Below, piece after piece: positions 1 through 10,693 of a DNA stretch of 25,000 bases; within the stretch, counting starts at the first letter, position 1, and the number at the start of each line of letters is the position of its first letter. Origin of the DNA: Symbiodinium natans. Taxonomy: Eukaryota; Sar; Dinophyceae; Suessiales; Symbiodiniaceae. Under the pieces are notes generated by a model. The model saw only the letters and a program-made list of their open reading frames with translations, had not been told where the DNA came from and did no database searches. The position numbers were made by a program, and so were the translations under genes. The stretch covers positions 207,501-232,500 of the forward strand of contig CAJNDS010002128.1 of assembly GCA_905221605.1 (NCBI GenBank), in the 5' to 3' direction.

Positions 1-857
1 TTTTTGTCGTTTTTTGGTTGGGTCAGGGCAGTGCGTAGCGGCGAAGCCAGCAAGAAGCACGTTTACAAGAAAAAAAGCGAGGGGATGTTCATCTTCCTCA
101 TTAGTCATGTAGACCCGCCTAACGTCCCTGAACCTCTTGTGGCAACCGGGAATCCCCACAGCTTGGTCCTACGGGGCCCGGAACCCCTGGACTTTACTTA
201 GGGTGTGGGCTTAGCGAATCAACAGGAGCAATCACGTACCCAGAATGGGTCAGGAAGGGATTATGGTTAACCCAACCCCTGCAGACGAGGACTCGCGAAC
301 ATGATGTTTGTGTGTGTGTGACGTGCGACACGTGCTAGAGAATGTGGAAATCGCCCGGGCCGTGGCAGTGGTGTTGTCGGCATACACAATAAATACGATG
401 CATTCGGCATGCTCGTTTTGCACGTTTATGTAGCCTGGGGGCCGCCAACAACAAAGTTGTTGTTTCTGCTTTGTTCAGCCTCCTCGCGTCTTGTTTCTCC
501 TTAGCGCGGCTCCTCATGTATCGTGGGTTTCCCTCACAAGAGTCCAAACAAAGCTAGTGAGTGGATAGTCCCTGCTGAAGTACAGGGAGCGTTGCGATAT
601 TCCTAAGCAGCTCTGGTCGTCCGACGGGGGGTTTTTCAGCTTTCAGAAGGGAGGCTTCTAGAAATTGCAACACGTGTGTGCAGGCACAAGTACGTCTTGT
701 TGTCCCCAAGCGAAGTTATGGGAAGGTCACTGGTAGCTGAGGAAGGCTGGGAGCTTGGGAAAAGACACGAGGCCCTGGCATGCACCACAACCCAAGCTTT
801 CAAACCAGACCCCGCCACTGCTGCCCCCACTTCAACGTAGCAAGTGCCAAATCCTGA
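1..857. other. Unique sequence, no gene recognised
   Basis: Mixed-composition sequence with short open frames on both strands (for example 4-201 on + and 335-547 on -). None shows a recognisable domain, and none is longer than chance would give. A short GT run lies at about 308-320. I see no RNA gene or promoter motif that I can support. Confidence 0.5.
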
Positions 858-1390
858 ATGAACGCCTCTTTTGCTGGTGTCGCTACTTCTACTGTTACTG
901 CTGCTGATGCTGCTATTGCTTGTGCTGCTGTTGTTTGTGTTGGCCATTGTCCAGCCTGTGCACTCCAAAGCCCTCGGTCAGAAGATGGCGATGAGTTTCG
1001 ACCCGAGATGACCTTCATTCAGTTTATGCAAGAACTGCTGCTTGGCATTGTTTTGACGCTCCATACTTCCACCCAGCTGAATGCCCCCGTATTCCCCACC
1101 ATGGCATACCATGGCACTCAATCTGGAGCTTGTGATGCTTGTATCGCCAACATGGCACCATCGCAGTTTTCTGTTGCAGCCTTCGGTTCATATCTGGGCC
1201 CCCAACTGTTTCCTCAATTCTCGGGCGTTTCTAGTACATTCCCCGTAGCCTTCGGCAAATCCAATTTTTTCGGGTCACCAATTCCGTTTCTTTAGAACCC
1301 GGTTTTGGGGTTTTGGCTCCTGTAATGCAAAGTAGTCTTCCCGAAGGGTTCGGGCCAAAATTAATGTCTCAAAATTTCGGGTTTGGTTGA
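858..1390 (+). other. Possible decayed coding segment with FG dipeptides
   Basis: A 145-codon open frame (858-1295) has a second half with scattered Phe-Gly pairs in an uncharged, Ser/Pro-containing context (AAFGSYLG, VAFGKS, FFGSP). A second + frame, open until a TGA at 1388-1390, continues the same style (EPGFG, EGFG, NFGFG), as if one reading frame had shifted near 1290. FG-rich disordered segments are typical of FG nucleoporins. With no other domain and a frame change in the middle, this may be only a chance effect of local ttcggg-type sequence. No function is assigned. Confidence 0.13.
888..941 (+). repeat. Imperfect CTG/TTG-type trinucleotide stretch
   Basis: An interrupted run of ctg, ttg, ctt and att triplets, much more degenerate than the long TTG tract at 12.65 kb. 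It lies at the 5' end of the open frame 858-1295, where it gives an Ala/Val/Thr-rich start. Confidence 0.5.
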
Positions 1391-1402
1391 TGCACCGTAG
1401 AC

Positions 1403-1684
1403 ATGGTTGATTGTCTCATGCGGCAAATACCCAGTCTCTCAAGGTTGGAGCTTCGAGGCAAAAACACAGCCACAGTGCCTCGCCTGCACCGGCCTGCAAC
1501 AAATAAGTCTCTAGATACTGTAGCAAGTCATCAATCTCAGGTGAAGGACATGATCACGTTGCGCAAAGTCATGAAGGCTCAGCAGGAGGACCTGTTGCAA
1601 GCCATCAGCAAGTACATGCCTTGGTTGTGTGTAACATGCAGCGACTACGACATGCGTTGCCATTCCAATACAGAGTACATTTGA
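1403..1684 (+). other. Open frame of 93 codons, unassigned
   Basis: The middle part (roughly residues 36-72) is rich in Gln, Lys, Glu, Leu and Met and could form an amphipathic helix or short coiled coil (HQSQVKDMITLRKVMKAQQE). The rest resembles no family I know. It could be an exon of a larger gene or a chance frame. There is no clear splice context. Confidence 0.12.
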
Positions 1685-2130
1685 GACAACTGATCGCGGT
1701 GATGCTTGCTGAGGCTTGAGTCTTCGGCCCCTTTGTTGCATCGGGCTAGAGCTGATGCGAGTGGCATGTGATCGGACATGCCGTTTCATGTCACTGTTCA
1801 GGTCCTGGGCTCAACAGATGGGTTGCAAGGAACCGGAAGACTAAAGCAGGCCACCAATGAATTCTTAAGAATGCCAAGCCGTTGTGCAGCACTGCTTTGA
1901 GGGCAGTCGGACGAATCTTGAGCCAGCAGCTCGGTCTTCGGATCCCAGGGCGATGTTCGCACATGTTCTCACCTCACCGGAATTGCAACTGTCAAGCACT
2001 ACGCGTCGACCGCCTCGGCCCCGAAAATTTTAGAAGTGCCGGGAGTTATGTACGAGTTCTGCGAGAGTCGAGAGTTGAGGGTCGTTTTTTGACCTAGGCC
2101 TAGGCCTTAGGGTTGAGAGGGCTTTGGGGC
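1685..2130. other. Unique sequence, no gene recognised
   Basis: No supported gene. At about 2060-2120 there is a short run of ttgaggg, cctaggcctaggcc and ttagggttgag that resembles a very decayed version of the TTTAGGG/TTGAGGG tracts further along the window. Confidence 0.4.
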
Positions 2131-2850
2131 TTACAGTAGGGTTGCTGAGGCAGGTTCTCCTTGAAGGTCCGAACTAGGGGTCGAAAAACATGTCTTGCTT
2201 GCCGGATTGCATTTGCCAGCACGTGATTTTGCTGGTCTCCGTTGAACGCCTTCAAAACGAACTAAAGTGGGGGTGGGAGGGGGGCAACATCTGATGCTCA
2301 CGGCCAGGGCCAAGGCGAACTGTTGGAAACACGGACTACCGCCTTTCAGATGCGTGTTCTGACTCATCCAACTTTGCAGCAAACAGGTCCTCGAGAAGAG
2401 CGCAGCCCAACATATACACCTCGTCCTTCGCCTGGACATTAGGACGCAAGAATGTGCAAAATATGCACGAATCTGCACCAAATATGCAGTATGAGGGCCA
2501 TCATTGTCAGGCCACGAGTGCTGGATGGCCAACTGATCGACGAAGAGCTGTCGCAGTTTGGTGAGAATAAGATTCACAATCATGTTGGCTACTCTTACAT
2601 CTCCTGGCAGCAGATTGACAAACGAAGGCACAAAATGCTGGAATTGTGTGGCCCCCAGAACCACGGTCATGTCCCAGTGGACATACTGAAGTACAGTTGT
2701 GATTCGGCGCGGTTATCATTGCTGAATGGGTTCAGTTGGACCCGATGCCAGAAACATGTCCAGAGGAACCGTACCCTCAATGACAGTTGGGGGTGTTGGT
2801 GGCACTGCACCATGACGCTTTACTTTTGATGACGCATGTGTGCGCCCCAT
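2131..2850 (-). pseudogene. Candidate broken reading frame of unknown function
   Basis: Reading the minus strand from an ATG at 2850, 44 codons are open and look protein-like (MGRTHASSKV near the start, then VPPTPPTVIEGTVPLDMF). Two adjacent stops, TGA TAA at 2713-2718, follow. The same frame is then open to 2131, including a hydrophobic, helix-like part at about 2480-2680 (NMIVNLILTKLRQLFVDQL). Both halves share one frame, so the stops could be nonsense mutations or lie in a short intron. I recognise no domain. Overlapping frames on the plus strand also read protein-like, so this may be chance. Confidence 0.18.
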
Positions 2851-4240
2851 AACTTAACATGGTTGGCGTCCGCGATTTTTGGGCAGCTGTTCTGTACTGC
2901 TTCGTCCTGGATCATCCTGGGCTGCAGAAACCGTCTCGTCCCAAAGTCAACCCTCAAGGGGAATCTGTGAACATCTGTGAACCTCTTTTGGTGCCGAGAG
3001 AATTGTGAGCTCGGCGAACTCTCGGTGTGGTCTCAGGGTTGTTTCGGCTCTCCTTTGCCTGAGTGTCACATGTCTTTGCCTCGTGCGAAGTGCGAAGAAG
3101 GGGTTGGCACGCACCTTGCCTTATCCCTTGCGTTCCTGGCTGAATCTTGACGCCCGCTTCTTCCTGTGGTGCTGCGCAAGCTTGTGCTCAATGTAAGCTT
3201 GGGGGACCGACGTTCCAGATCTCCAGAAGTGTGTGCGTGTGTGTGGGCAGTTAGTTACTTACAACGCAGGACGATTGTGCAAGGGTCACAAATGGTCAGA
3301 AGTTGTCATCGTGATCACAGTAGCTGAAAACTGGCGATCTTGTGAGGCGCCAAATCCTGGATGCAACTCTGTCTTCGGTTATACTGAATGGCAGGACAGT
3401 GCACCGGAGAGACCTGTTTTTGGTCAGTTTATGGGCATTGTATATTCTTGAATCATGCTATGGCTCAGTCCCAGGTCCAAAGAGTTTGATCGTTGGTCGG
3501 AAGGATAGTTTCCTAGCTACAAGTACAGTTTCGACATGCCTGTATCGATGCCCACCAAGTTCATACATACGGACACTGATTGTGAGTATGGCAATGTATG
3601 GCACACTTGTCGTCTGTACTGCCGTCTTACATTGTTCAGGTGATCATACCGATACATTGCAGCCATCGTCCCCTATCATTCACGTTCCACATGTTCCGCG
3701 AATCGGTGTCCACGCTTCCGAGAGAGCATTCCAGGAGCCCTGAGAAACCAGTCAGTTCCAGAGATCAAGCAGCTCAGCTTACTGAAGTGCTGAAGTGGAT
3801 AAGTTTGTTGACGTGGCGTTTGTCAATTTTGACTCAGGAAGCCGGGAGTCTACGGACTGCCGGAGTTGCCGGAGTTGCCGGAGTTGCAAAGGAGGCAGCT
3901 GATAGCTGGCACCTGGCACATCCAGTCTGAGAGGCCATGGACAACCGGACAACTTGTTTTCATGAAAGGATTCCTTCCGGGACGTCCGAGGCACTGTGAT
4001 ACAGAACGAGGCGCTCCAACTTGAATTATCCTTTTGATGCTGCCGTGTCCAAGAGATGATGCCACCCGCTAGGACAGTTAGGACTCTTATGTCCTGGTCA
4101 GGAGTCTATACGCAAGCCTGCAAAACAAGAAGATCTTTTTCTCGAGGATGTGCCTGGCATGCAGGAGCCTGGGGCAAGCCGACCCGAGGATTTTCCTTCC
4201 TGAACGGTATGTTGGTCTTTGTCAGCTTTTCCCGGCTGGC
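2851..4240. other. Unique sequence, no gene recognised
   Basis: Open frames of 60-133 codons occur on + (3005-3196, 3342-3743, 3598-3930). The one at 3005 begins with a hydrophobic, signal-like stretch (VVSALLCLSVTCLCLV), but nothing identifiable follows. No RNA gene is seen. Confidence 0.4.
3859..3887 (+). repeat. Three tandem copies of GCCGGAGTT
   Basis: Three exact 9-bp copies occupy 3859-3885 and are followed by gc. In one frame they encode a Gly-Val-Ala tripeptide repeat. This is a small local duplication with no visible function. Confidence 0.85.
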
Positions 4241-4272
4241 TCGCTCTCTCCCTCGCTCTCTCCCTCCCTCAC
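4241..4272 (+). repeat. Two tandem copies of tcgctctctccc plus a partial
   Basis: Two 12-bp copies lie at 4241-4252 and 4253-4264, followed by a degenerate tail. This is a pyrimidine-rich microsatellite. Confidence 0.8.
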
Positions 4273-4659
4273 TCGCCTTGTTCAATCTTGCTCAACAGGG
4301 CTTGCTTGAATATTTAGCAGAAACCCCAAGTACGGCTCCTTAAACACCCATGTGGCGCACTCTTCGAGCTAGCACTCAGTCTAAGGAGTGTAGGTATGCT
4401 TGAACAGGAAGAAGGGCAAGCGTGCAGGCACTTGGCCCAAAGTTAGCATTGTAACATCTGCCATGGACAGTTGGGAGCTGGGTGTTGGCGGGGCTTGGGG
4501 CTGGAAACCACTGCTCCACGGGTGGGAAACTAATCGATGCTGCTCCCAACCCTTTCTTTTCGAGCCTAGAGGCTTGGGAATCATGGTTTCGAAACGTGCC
4601 AACAAACAAGGCTTTGGCGAGTTTTGGGGCTGGAGAACAGTGGGTTGCTGGCGCTGAAG
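4273..4659. other. Unique sequence, no gene recognised
   Basis: Short overlapping frames on both strands; no domain or RNA gene recognised. Confidence 0.4.
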
Positions 4660-4770
4660 TTTTAGGGTTTGGGTTTTTGGGTTCTTGGGTTTAGGGGTTT
4701 AGGGTTTAGGGTTCAAGGTTTAGGATTCAGGGTGAAGGGTTCAGGGTTTCGGGTTTAGGGTTTAGGGTGG
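4660..4770 (+). repeat. Degenerate interstitial TTTAGGG tract
   Basis: About 110 bp of imperfect heptamers on the G-rich strand, with perfect tttaggg units mixed with variants such as ttcaggg, ttcgggt and tttgggt. TTTAGGG is the telomere unit of plants and of several alveolates, including dinoflagellates. The degeneracy and internal position point to an old interstitial tract, not a chromosome end. Confidence 0.8.
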
Positions 4771-4772
4771 GT

Positions 4773-4829
4773 GATCGGCTGATTGGCTGAGAGGCTGACC
4801 TTCCGATTGGCTGTTTGGCTGATTGGCTG
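4773..4829 (+). repeat. Imperfect GATTGGCTG tandem repeat
   Basis: Directly after the telomere-like tract there are about six units of 8-10 bp based on gattggctg, with variants gatcggctg, gagaggctg and gtttggctg. Confidence 0.75.
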
Positions 4830-5249
4830 CCGCACGGTTTGCGGCCGAACAGCCACGCACACTCTTTTTGTTTGTTCGATGTTCATAGCAAATGGCATCT
4901 GGATCAAATCCAGCTTTCAATCAGGTAATGAATAGAGTTCTACAAGCAGATTTTTTAATCACATGAGTTCCCTCCCGAGTTGACTCGTTTGGTTAGCCAA
5001 ATTGGAGACCAGTCATAGTGATTGCGCTGCATGTACTATATGTACTATTAGTCTTAACGCAGAACATGCAACGCGCCCTTCATTCTCTTCCATTAGTCTC
5101 GCCCTTTAAAATAGTAGATTTCCTTCAAGAATAGTCGATGACGTCCAATTATGTTTACATTTTAAGCTGTGGCACCTAATGTCTAATTCGTAAACAGTAT
5201 ATCCCTGTAAAGTGTGTGCGCATGACGAATGGGAGCATTCTTATTTTCC
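4830..5249. other. Unique, fairly AT-rich sequence
   Basis: No gene is supported. It contains a small direct repeat (atgtactatatgtactatta, near 5031-5050), but nothing else stands out. Confidence 0.4.
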
Positions 5250-5530
5250 ACGTTGCATGGCTTTCCGCTTCCCACTTGTAGGCCCGTGCCTCATAGTTTT
5301 CCTCCTTCCACTTTCTCACCTTTTCGGTGGCCATTTCCACTTTCCACTTTAGGCCTATGCCCTTTCCACCTTCCCTTTTCGACTTTCCACTGCCCACTTT
5401 CCACTTCCCCTTTCCCCTATCCACTTTCCCATTTTCCACTTTCCAATTTCTTTCCGCTTCTTCCACTTTTGGCCTTAGCCTCTTAGCCCTGTACACTTTC
5501 CGCTTTGCGCTTTTGCTCTTTCCGTATCTC
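5250..5530 (-). repeat. Degenerate CCACTTT pyrimidine-rich arm
   Basis: On the plus strand this is a nearly continuous pyrimidine tract of diverged tttccac/ccacttt units. Read on the minus strand it is AAAGTGG, the same unit as the array at 5582, so the two blocks face each other as an imperfect inverted repeat. Two short non-pyrimidine interruptions resemble each other (ttaggcctatgccc near 5350 and ttggccttagcctc near 5469), which suggests a larger ancient unit. Confidence 0.75.
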
Positions 5531-5555
5531 TTCCATGCACCCTCTCTCCAAAAGA

Positions 5556-5708
5556 AGTGGAAAGGGGAAAGCCCAAATACAGTGGAAAGTGGAAAGTGGA
5601 AAGTGGAAAGTGGAAAGTGGAAAGTGGAAAGTGGAAAGTGGAAAGCGGAAAGTGGAAAGTGGAAAGTGGAAAGTGAAAGTGGAAAGTGGCAAGGGAAACT
5701 GGAAAGTG
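5556..5708 (+). repeat. GTGGAAA heptamer array
   Basis: Nine perfect GTGGAAA copies run from 5582 to 5644, followed by copies with single substitutions or one-base losses up to about 5708. The strand is purine-rich. Frames through it give repeated Trp-Lys-Val-Glu-Ser-Gly or, on the other strand, Phe-Pro-Leu-Ser-Thr peptides that should not be taken as proteins. Confidence 0.95.
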
Positions 5709-5771
5709 TTTCTGGATCTTGGATCCCGTTCGAGGTCGGTGGTGGGGGCAAGGGGGAGGGGCCATCGACAC

Positions 5772-5822
5772 AGATAAATAGATAGATAGATATATGTATG
5801 TATAGATATATATATATATATT
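5772..5822 (+). repeat. GATA / TATG / TA compound microsatellite
   Basis: Short runs of gata, tatg and then ta at the 3' edge of the heptamer block. Confidence 0.9.
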
Positions 5823-6143
5823 GATGTACCCATCGTGTGCCTGGGACCTACCTGTTGCTGGGAGCTTGAATTCTTGCAAAGATGTAAGGAAGTGCAAGAT
5901 CTTGCTAAGTCAGGAGTTGGAGGCCCTCGAACGGGTTCTCTCCCAGCGGCACATGCAGGACTCGTGGCTGCAATGACGGGCTGTTTGCACACACGGTCTC
6001 GCCCTCTCTATCCTCATCTCCACTGACTTTCTGGCTTTTTGGTCGGACAACAGCCTTGAGCACGCCAGGTTGACAAGCCTAGACAACAGCTACCTGGCAG
6101 CCCCATAGAGGACAGGCCTCACCCTGCCTTGCAATGTAGTCAT
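5823..6143. other. Unique sequence, no gene recognised
   Basis: No coding or RNA feature I can support. Confidence 0.4.
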
Positions 6144-6422
6144 TCAACAAGTACAGATGAGCTGCAAATTTAAGGCGCTCGAGTAAGGATAGTAATGATA
6201 CTTTCGAGCGGACATTGTTATTTTCAGAGGAAAGGGCCGAGGAGGCACACAAATTGTGCGGAACGTCGCGGAATTGTCCGCGGAAGGCGTGGCGTTCGTG
6301 GAAGGCGCACGGAAGGTTTTGTTGTCGGGATGATTGAAGCGTAGACAATCGCCTTCTGCAAGCCATTCGCCACTTCGGCATTGCATTGCTGACACCCAGC
6401 ATGTCGGCAACCAAAGAATCAC
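6144..6422 (-). other. Open frame with Cys residues and N-glycosylation sequons
   Basis: A minus-strand frame of 92 codons. Its residues about 15-58 have cysteines at 15, 26 and 58 and sequons N34-K-T and N43-A-T in a polar context (SGEWLAEGDCLRF), as expected for an extracellular segment. It lies downstream, on the same strand, of the signal-peptide-like frame 6633-6722. The two could be exons of one secreted protein, but I recognise no domain and cannot prove a join. The opposite strand is also open here (6334-6555). Confidence 0.15.
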
Positions 6423-6517
6423 GCCCCATCGCTCCCCAAAGCCGTTTCGAAGAGTGGCGACGAGTCGCTTGGAAGCCCAGAGCCCGCCCTATCGGTGTCT
6501 AATGTGCCGTCGCTTAC

Positions 6518-6679
6518 ATGTCATGCAGCAACTCAACCTGGCTCACCACATTTGACAGCCCGGCCGGAACAAAAACACGGTACTTCAAGCCATTTACCGA
6601 GCCCAACATGAATGGCCAGCAGGTCAAGCGGGTTACACCAATACCGTTTCAGACCAATGCTCGGCCTCCTGCAGCATGA
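6518..6679 (+). other. Short open frame of 53 codons, unassigned
   Basis: ATG at 6518 and TGA at 6677-6679. The peptide has a balanced composition (TRYFKPFTEPNMNGQQ in the middle) and no low complexity. An in-frame TAA at 6500-6502 limits any extension. No family is recognised, and it overlaps the minus-strand candidate at 6633-6722, so at most one of them is likely to be real. Confidence 0.12.
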
Positions 6680-6722
6680 GCATGCCAAGGAGAAGCAGAA
6701 TCCCCAGTATCCCCATTTTCAT
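6633..6722 (-). other. Signal-peptide-like first exon candidate
   Basis: A minus-strand ATG at 6722 opens a 29-codon frame that begins MKMGILGILLLLGMLMLQEA. This has a basic n-region and a strongly hydrophobic core, then a small residue near a possible cleavage point, as in a textbook secretion signal. After a few more codons a gtattg sequence could be a 5' splice site; read through, the frame stops at 6633-6635. Without a spliced partner this is only a hint of a secreted-protein gene on this strand. Confidence 0.2.
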
Positions 6723-7324
6723 CTTTGCAGAGACGTCAAAACCAGCCTACTTCGCGTTACACTTTGGAAGGATCGAAGATAGAATGAGAGATACGCAATT
6801 TGGAGTCAGAGCAGGAAGGTCTACCTAGCCCATGCGCATCATCTGTCGAATGAGTGAAATAGCAGAAGCCGCTCGCTTCTGCTCACAGAGACAGCATCTA
6901 TTGCACTTTATCGCTTTTTCAAGTGTCAACCGCCAACGTCGACACCGCGCTCACATCCAATGGACAGATCGTCCCTTGGATCTACAGCCGTAACCGCTGC
7001 TTCTACAACCTGGCCTACGCCCATGACACCGCGCCTCATGGCGCAGGCACAGCTTTGAAAGCAGAACATGCCCCGCGCACGGTTGAGCAAATCGCCGCTC
7101 ACAGCAATCTACAAGAACTATGTGCTCCTTCGGTCGATCGAAAGCGGGCGCTGCTTTAACAAATCCCAAACCATACAACACGGAGTGCAGCCTGAACATT
7201 GGAGATTGAAGTGCTGCGAGAGTTGCATAGGGTCGCTCAGAATCGATAAATGCGTTTACTTTTTGATTGCGGCAGACACAAAGCATATCCGCAGCCCTTT
7301 TGACAAACCCACTGTCTCTGTCTC
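6723..7324. other. Unique sequence, no gene recognised
   Basis: No identifiable gene. It forms the 5' flank of the long GT-rich microsatellite. Confidence 0.4.
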
Positions 7325-7783
<459 letters not shown>

Positions 7784-7878
7784 GCGTGTGTGCGTGCGTG
7801 TGTGTGTGTGTGTGTGTGTCTGTGTGTGTGTGTGTGAGTGTGTGTGTGTGTGTGTTTGTTTGTTTGTGTGCGTGCGTG
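7784..7878 (+). repeat. Interrupted GT run with GTTT and GTGC ends
   Basis: GT units broken by single c, a and tt interruptions, ending in tgtttgtttg and then cgtgcgtgc. Confidence 0.93.
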
Positions 7879-7912
7879 CGGGCCTGCGTGCGGGCCTGCA
7901 TGCGGGCCTGAG
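7879..7912 (+). repeat. Tandem GCGGGCCTGCRT, about 2.7 copies
   Basis: Units at 7879-7890, 7891-7902 and a partial from 7903. This is a small secondary repeat inside the same microsatellite complex. Confidence 0.8.
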
Positions 7913-9945
7913 CGTGCGTGCGTGTGTGTCTGTTTATGTCTGTCTGCCCGAGTGTACTCTCGCAAATTCAAGTGTTCAGGAGCTGGGCAAAAACTGAAGA
8001 TGTGTTGGTTTCAGCGGCCTGCGACTCTGGGCACTGCTTGCATGTCAGAGCTGGTGCGGCTTCTGCTTCTGTGGACCCAGCATAGTTGGGGAGATCCACA
8101 TCTGTACAATGTATGGCTTTCTTGCGAGAATCCTGTGGAATAGCCAATTCGAAATGCAACCTTTGTTTAGTTTCACCAGGCCGCGGTGTGCGCTTGCAGA
8201 GGCAGAATGTCTTGATTATGCACGCGCACGTGCCTGTGCATGGGTGGAATGGCACGCAACTTGCTGAAGCAACACTTTTACAGACCTTTCAGAGGTTCAC
8301 TCGCTCGTTGCAGCTGTCGCCGGCACGTCGGGCATCGCGACATGAACACAAAAAGTCTGATGAGTTGTGGTAGTTGAGCATATGTACATAGCCTACCTAG
8401 CGGTTTCAGTTGCCTTGACCTGTGTGCATCAGTTGGGAAGCAATACGCGTGCTTCTCCCGAGCAGGCTGCATTGTTCAATGCAACGTTTCAAATATCATG
8501 TATTGCGTTCACTAAGCACTACACCACATCTCTTTGTGCTGGTCATCGTTTTCAAACCACGTCAGATGATTGCCTAGCACAGGCAGGTGCAGCCCTTGCC
8601 ATGCTAGATGCAGGTGCAGCGTTGAAGTGTTGTACATCCCGTCAGCGCATGCTGTGGTCATACAAGCCTGACCTTCCACATGTACAGCCGAATAGCTCAA
8701 TAGTAGTGTGAGGTACCTCGATTGTCTTGCTGATGCCGGGGTGTTCCCTTAATCTGGTGCAGGTGTGCTTGTGGCCGACGTTCCGCCACAGCTGGCCGGC
8801 TTTTTTTGTTGCTGTGCTTCGGGTGCGTCACCTGCGTCACCTCCATCGCAGGCCACCCCAGTGTGCCAGTCCAGCTGCCGTGCAGCGACGGAGCCCCTGT
8901 CTCGGTGAAATTCGGCCAGCAGCATTGCTGTGATGAGGTTATATGAAGTTTGGGTGTTGTTGTTACGCAGAGATCTCAGTCACTACAAACGCTATCCAGC
9001 TGAATCCAGTCGTCACTACCATGTGCAGCAGCTCTAGAAAAAAACATGAAACAAAAACGTATCTAGCTGAACCTAGCTGTCGTCGGCATACCGCTGGTAT
9101 GCGAACAATTACGTGGTCCAGCCCAACACGCATCAACATCATTCCACCCCTTCTTCTCGGCTCGAAAGCGTCACGATTCCCAACCCATCTCATCTAGAAA
9201 GAAAGGCACCCTTTTCCCTGTAGGACCCTGTGAGATGTGTGGGACTTGAAATAGTCTTGATACTGCAATGCTGCAGGACGATGGGGTACGGGGTTTCGCC
9301 AACCTTAAGCCATTGTACTCCACGAGTAAATCGAGCTGACATCAAATGTGGTCACGCACATCGCTTGTGCTGCTTCTGGACGGGGCTGAACATCCAGAAG
9401 ATATGATTGGCGCACTGGTCCTGCCCCAGATTTCTGTCTGATCAGGCCTTAGCGGCACTCCGAGTTTCCTACAAAAAGACCTTGGTTTGCGCTTTCCTGA
9501 AGTGGCTCCTGCTGTTCTGGGAATTGCCGAACTCGTCTGTTGCTAGACGTCAGAGAGACCATGCTTCCCCGGCACATTTTGCCAACGATCCACCTCCCCT
9601 CTAGCACATCCCTGAAAAAGACTTTGCCTTTTTTGACCAAAAGCTGCCACCCCTTTGCAGGGCAGGCTCTGTAAGTTCTGGCACGCTTGAAACTTGTCAG
9701 GTTAGCCTTGGCGGCGGAGACAGTCAGACGCCTAAGTTGCTCGGCAGAAATACAAAGGAATCAATGTACCATTATTGTGAGAGTCGACAGACAAGCAATG
9801 AGCAGAATCTGGACACAGCGATAGGCTTTTTGAGGAATTGAAGTGCGCTTAATTTTAACGCTACGCGACCCGCCTCGGCCCGGCCCATCGCATCCGCGTG
9901 AGCATGGTGATTCCGCAGCGCCCAAGTCGCTGGACCCCAAGCAAT
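7913..9945. other. Unique sequence, no gene recognised
   Basis: About 2 kb of mixed sequence. The longest frame on + is 8367-8711 (114 codons) and on - 7968-8255. None has a recognisable domain. gcgtcacct is duplicated in tandem at about 8825-8842. No tRNA- or rRNA-like sequence is seen. Confidence 0.4.
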
Positions 9946-9956
9946 AAGGGTTGGGT

Positions 9957-9988
<32 letters not shown>

Positions 9989-10090
9989 GGTTCCGGGTTT
10001 ATGGTTTATGGTTTGGGGTTTGGGGTTGAGGGTTAGTTTAGGGCTCAAGGTTCACGCTTTGGGGTTGAGAGTTTTTTTGGGTTTAGGGGT
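9946..10090 (+). repeat. TTGAGGG / TTTAGGG telomere-like tract
   Basis: About six nearly perfect gggttga heptamers (about 9948-9990), then diverging units (ggtttat, ggtttgg, gggttag, gggttta) that lead straight into the poly-G run. The G-rich strand could form quadruplexes. Like the tract at 4.66 kb, it looks like a mutated interstitial telomere-type repeat. Confidence 0.85.
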
Positions 10091-10138
10091 GGGGGGGGGG
10101 GGGGGGGGGGGGGGGGGGGAGGGGGGGGCGGGGTAAGG
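10091..10138 (+). repeat. Poly-G run
   Basis: A run of 29 G, one A, then 8 G and a short G-rich tail. The exact length is likely to be unreliable in any assembly. Confidence 0.95.
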
Positions 10139-10654
10139 GTGGCAGCGAAAAACGGGGGGCGCCCTGCTGCGATTGCCTCTGGTCCTGGCGAGACATCCGC
10201 TTGCGGACCCTCCTCTCCTAGGGGGGGTACCCATTTGAAGCAAAAAAAGGGGCCGAAAAGTGGCTTTGGGTTTGGGGGGAGGATTTGGAGGGGGGTGCCT
10301 GTTCTGACAACCTGTACACCTTCGGCCCGAGACCTCGGCGGATTTCCGAACTGTCGAGGGTACCCTTTGATGGTCCGAGCATGCTTGCGACCGTGCTGAG
10401 TGCAGGATCTACACCGCAGCCTCAGCATCATGTGCGGCCCACAGAGCAATCTGCGAGCTCTTATGCGATACAAGCGCTCCAGTCAACAACAAAGGGGACC
10501 CCACAAGGAACCCTGAAGCCTACTGCCTTATCATGCCTTATCCAACCTGTGCATTACACACCCGATAGTCTACAGAGTCTATAGAGTCGTTATGTGTTTT
10601 AAAGTACCTTTGAGAAGGGTCTCTCCGGGAGTCCAAGACCTTTCGACGCTCGCC
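10139..10654. other. Unique sequence, no gene recognised
   Basis: G-rich at the start, then mixed. Overlapping frames on both strands, none recognisable. Confidence 0.4.
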
Positions 10655-10693
10655 CATGTGGAGACATGTGGAGACATGTGGAGACATGTGGAG
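10655..10693 (+). repeat. GAGACATGTG decamer, about four copies
   Basis: Three exact decamers at 10661-10690, with catgtg before and gag after them. catgtg is itself nearly palindromic. Confidence 0.9.

Noticed and set aside
1300-1330. Relic of the dinoflagellate spliced leader (ttttggctc near 1308)
   Set aside because: Only ttttggctc matches what I recall of the leader end; the rest does not, so a chance match is more likely.
4660-4770. True chromosome end (telomere)
   Set aside because: The heptamers are degenerate, short and flanked by unrelated sequence on both sides.
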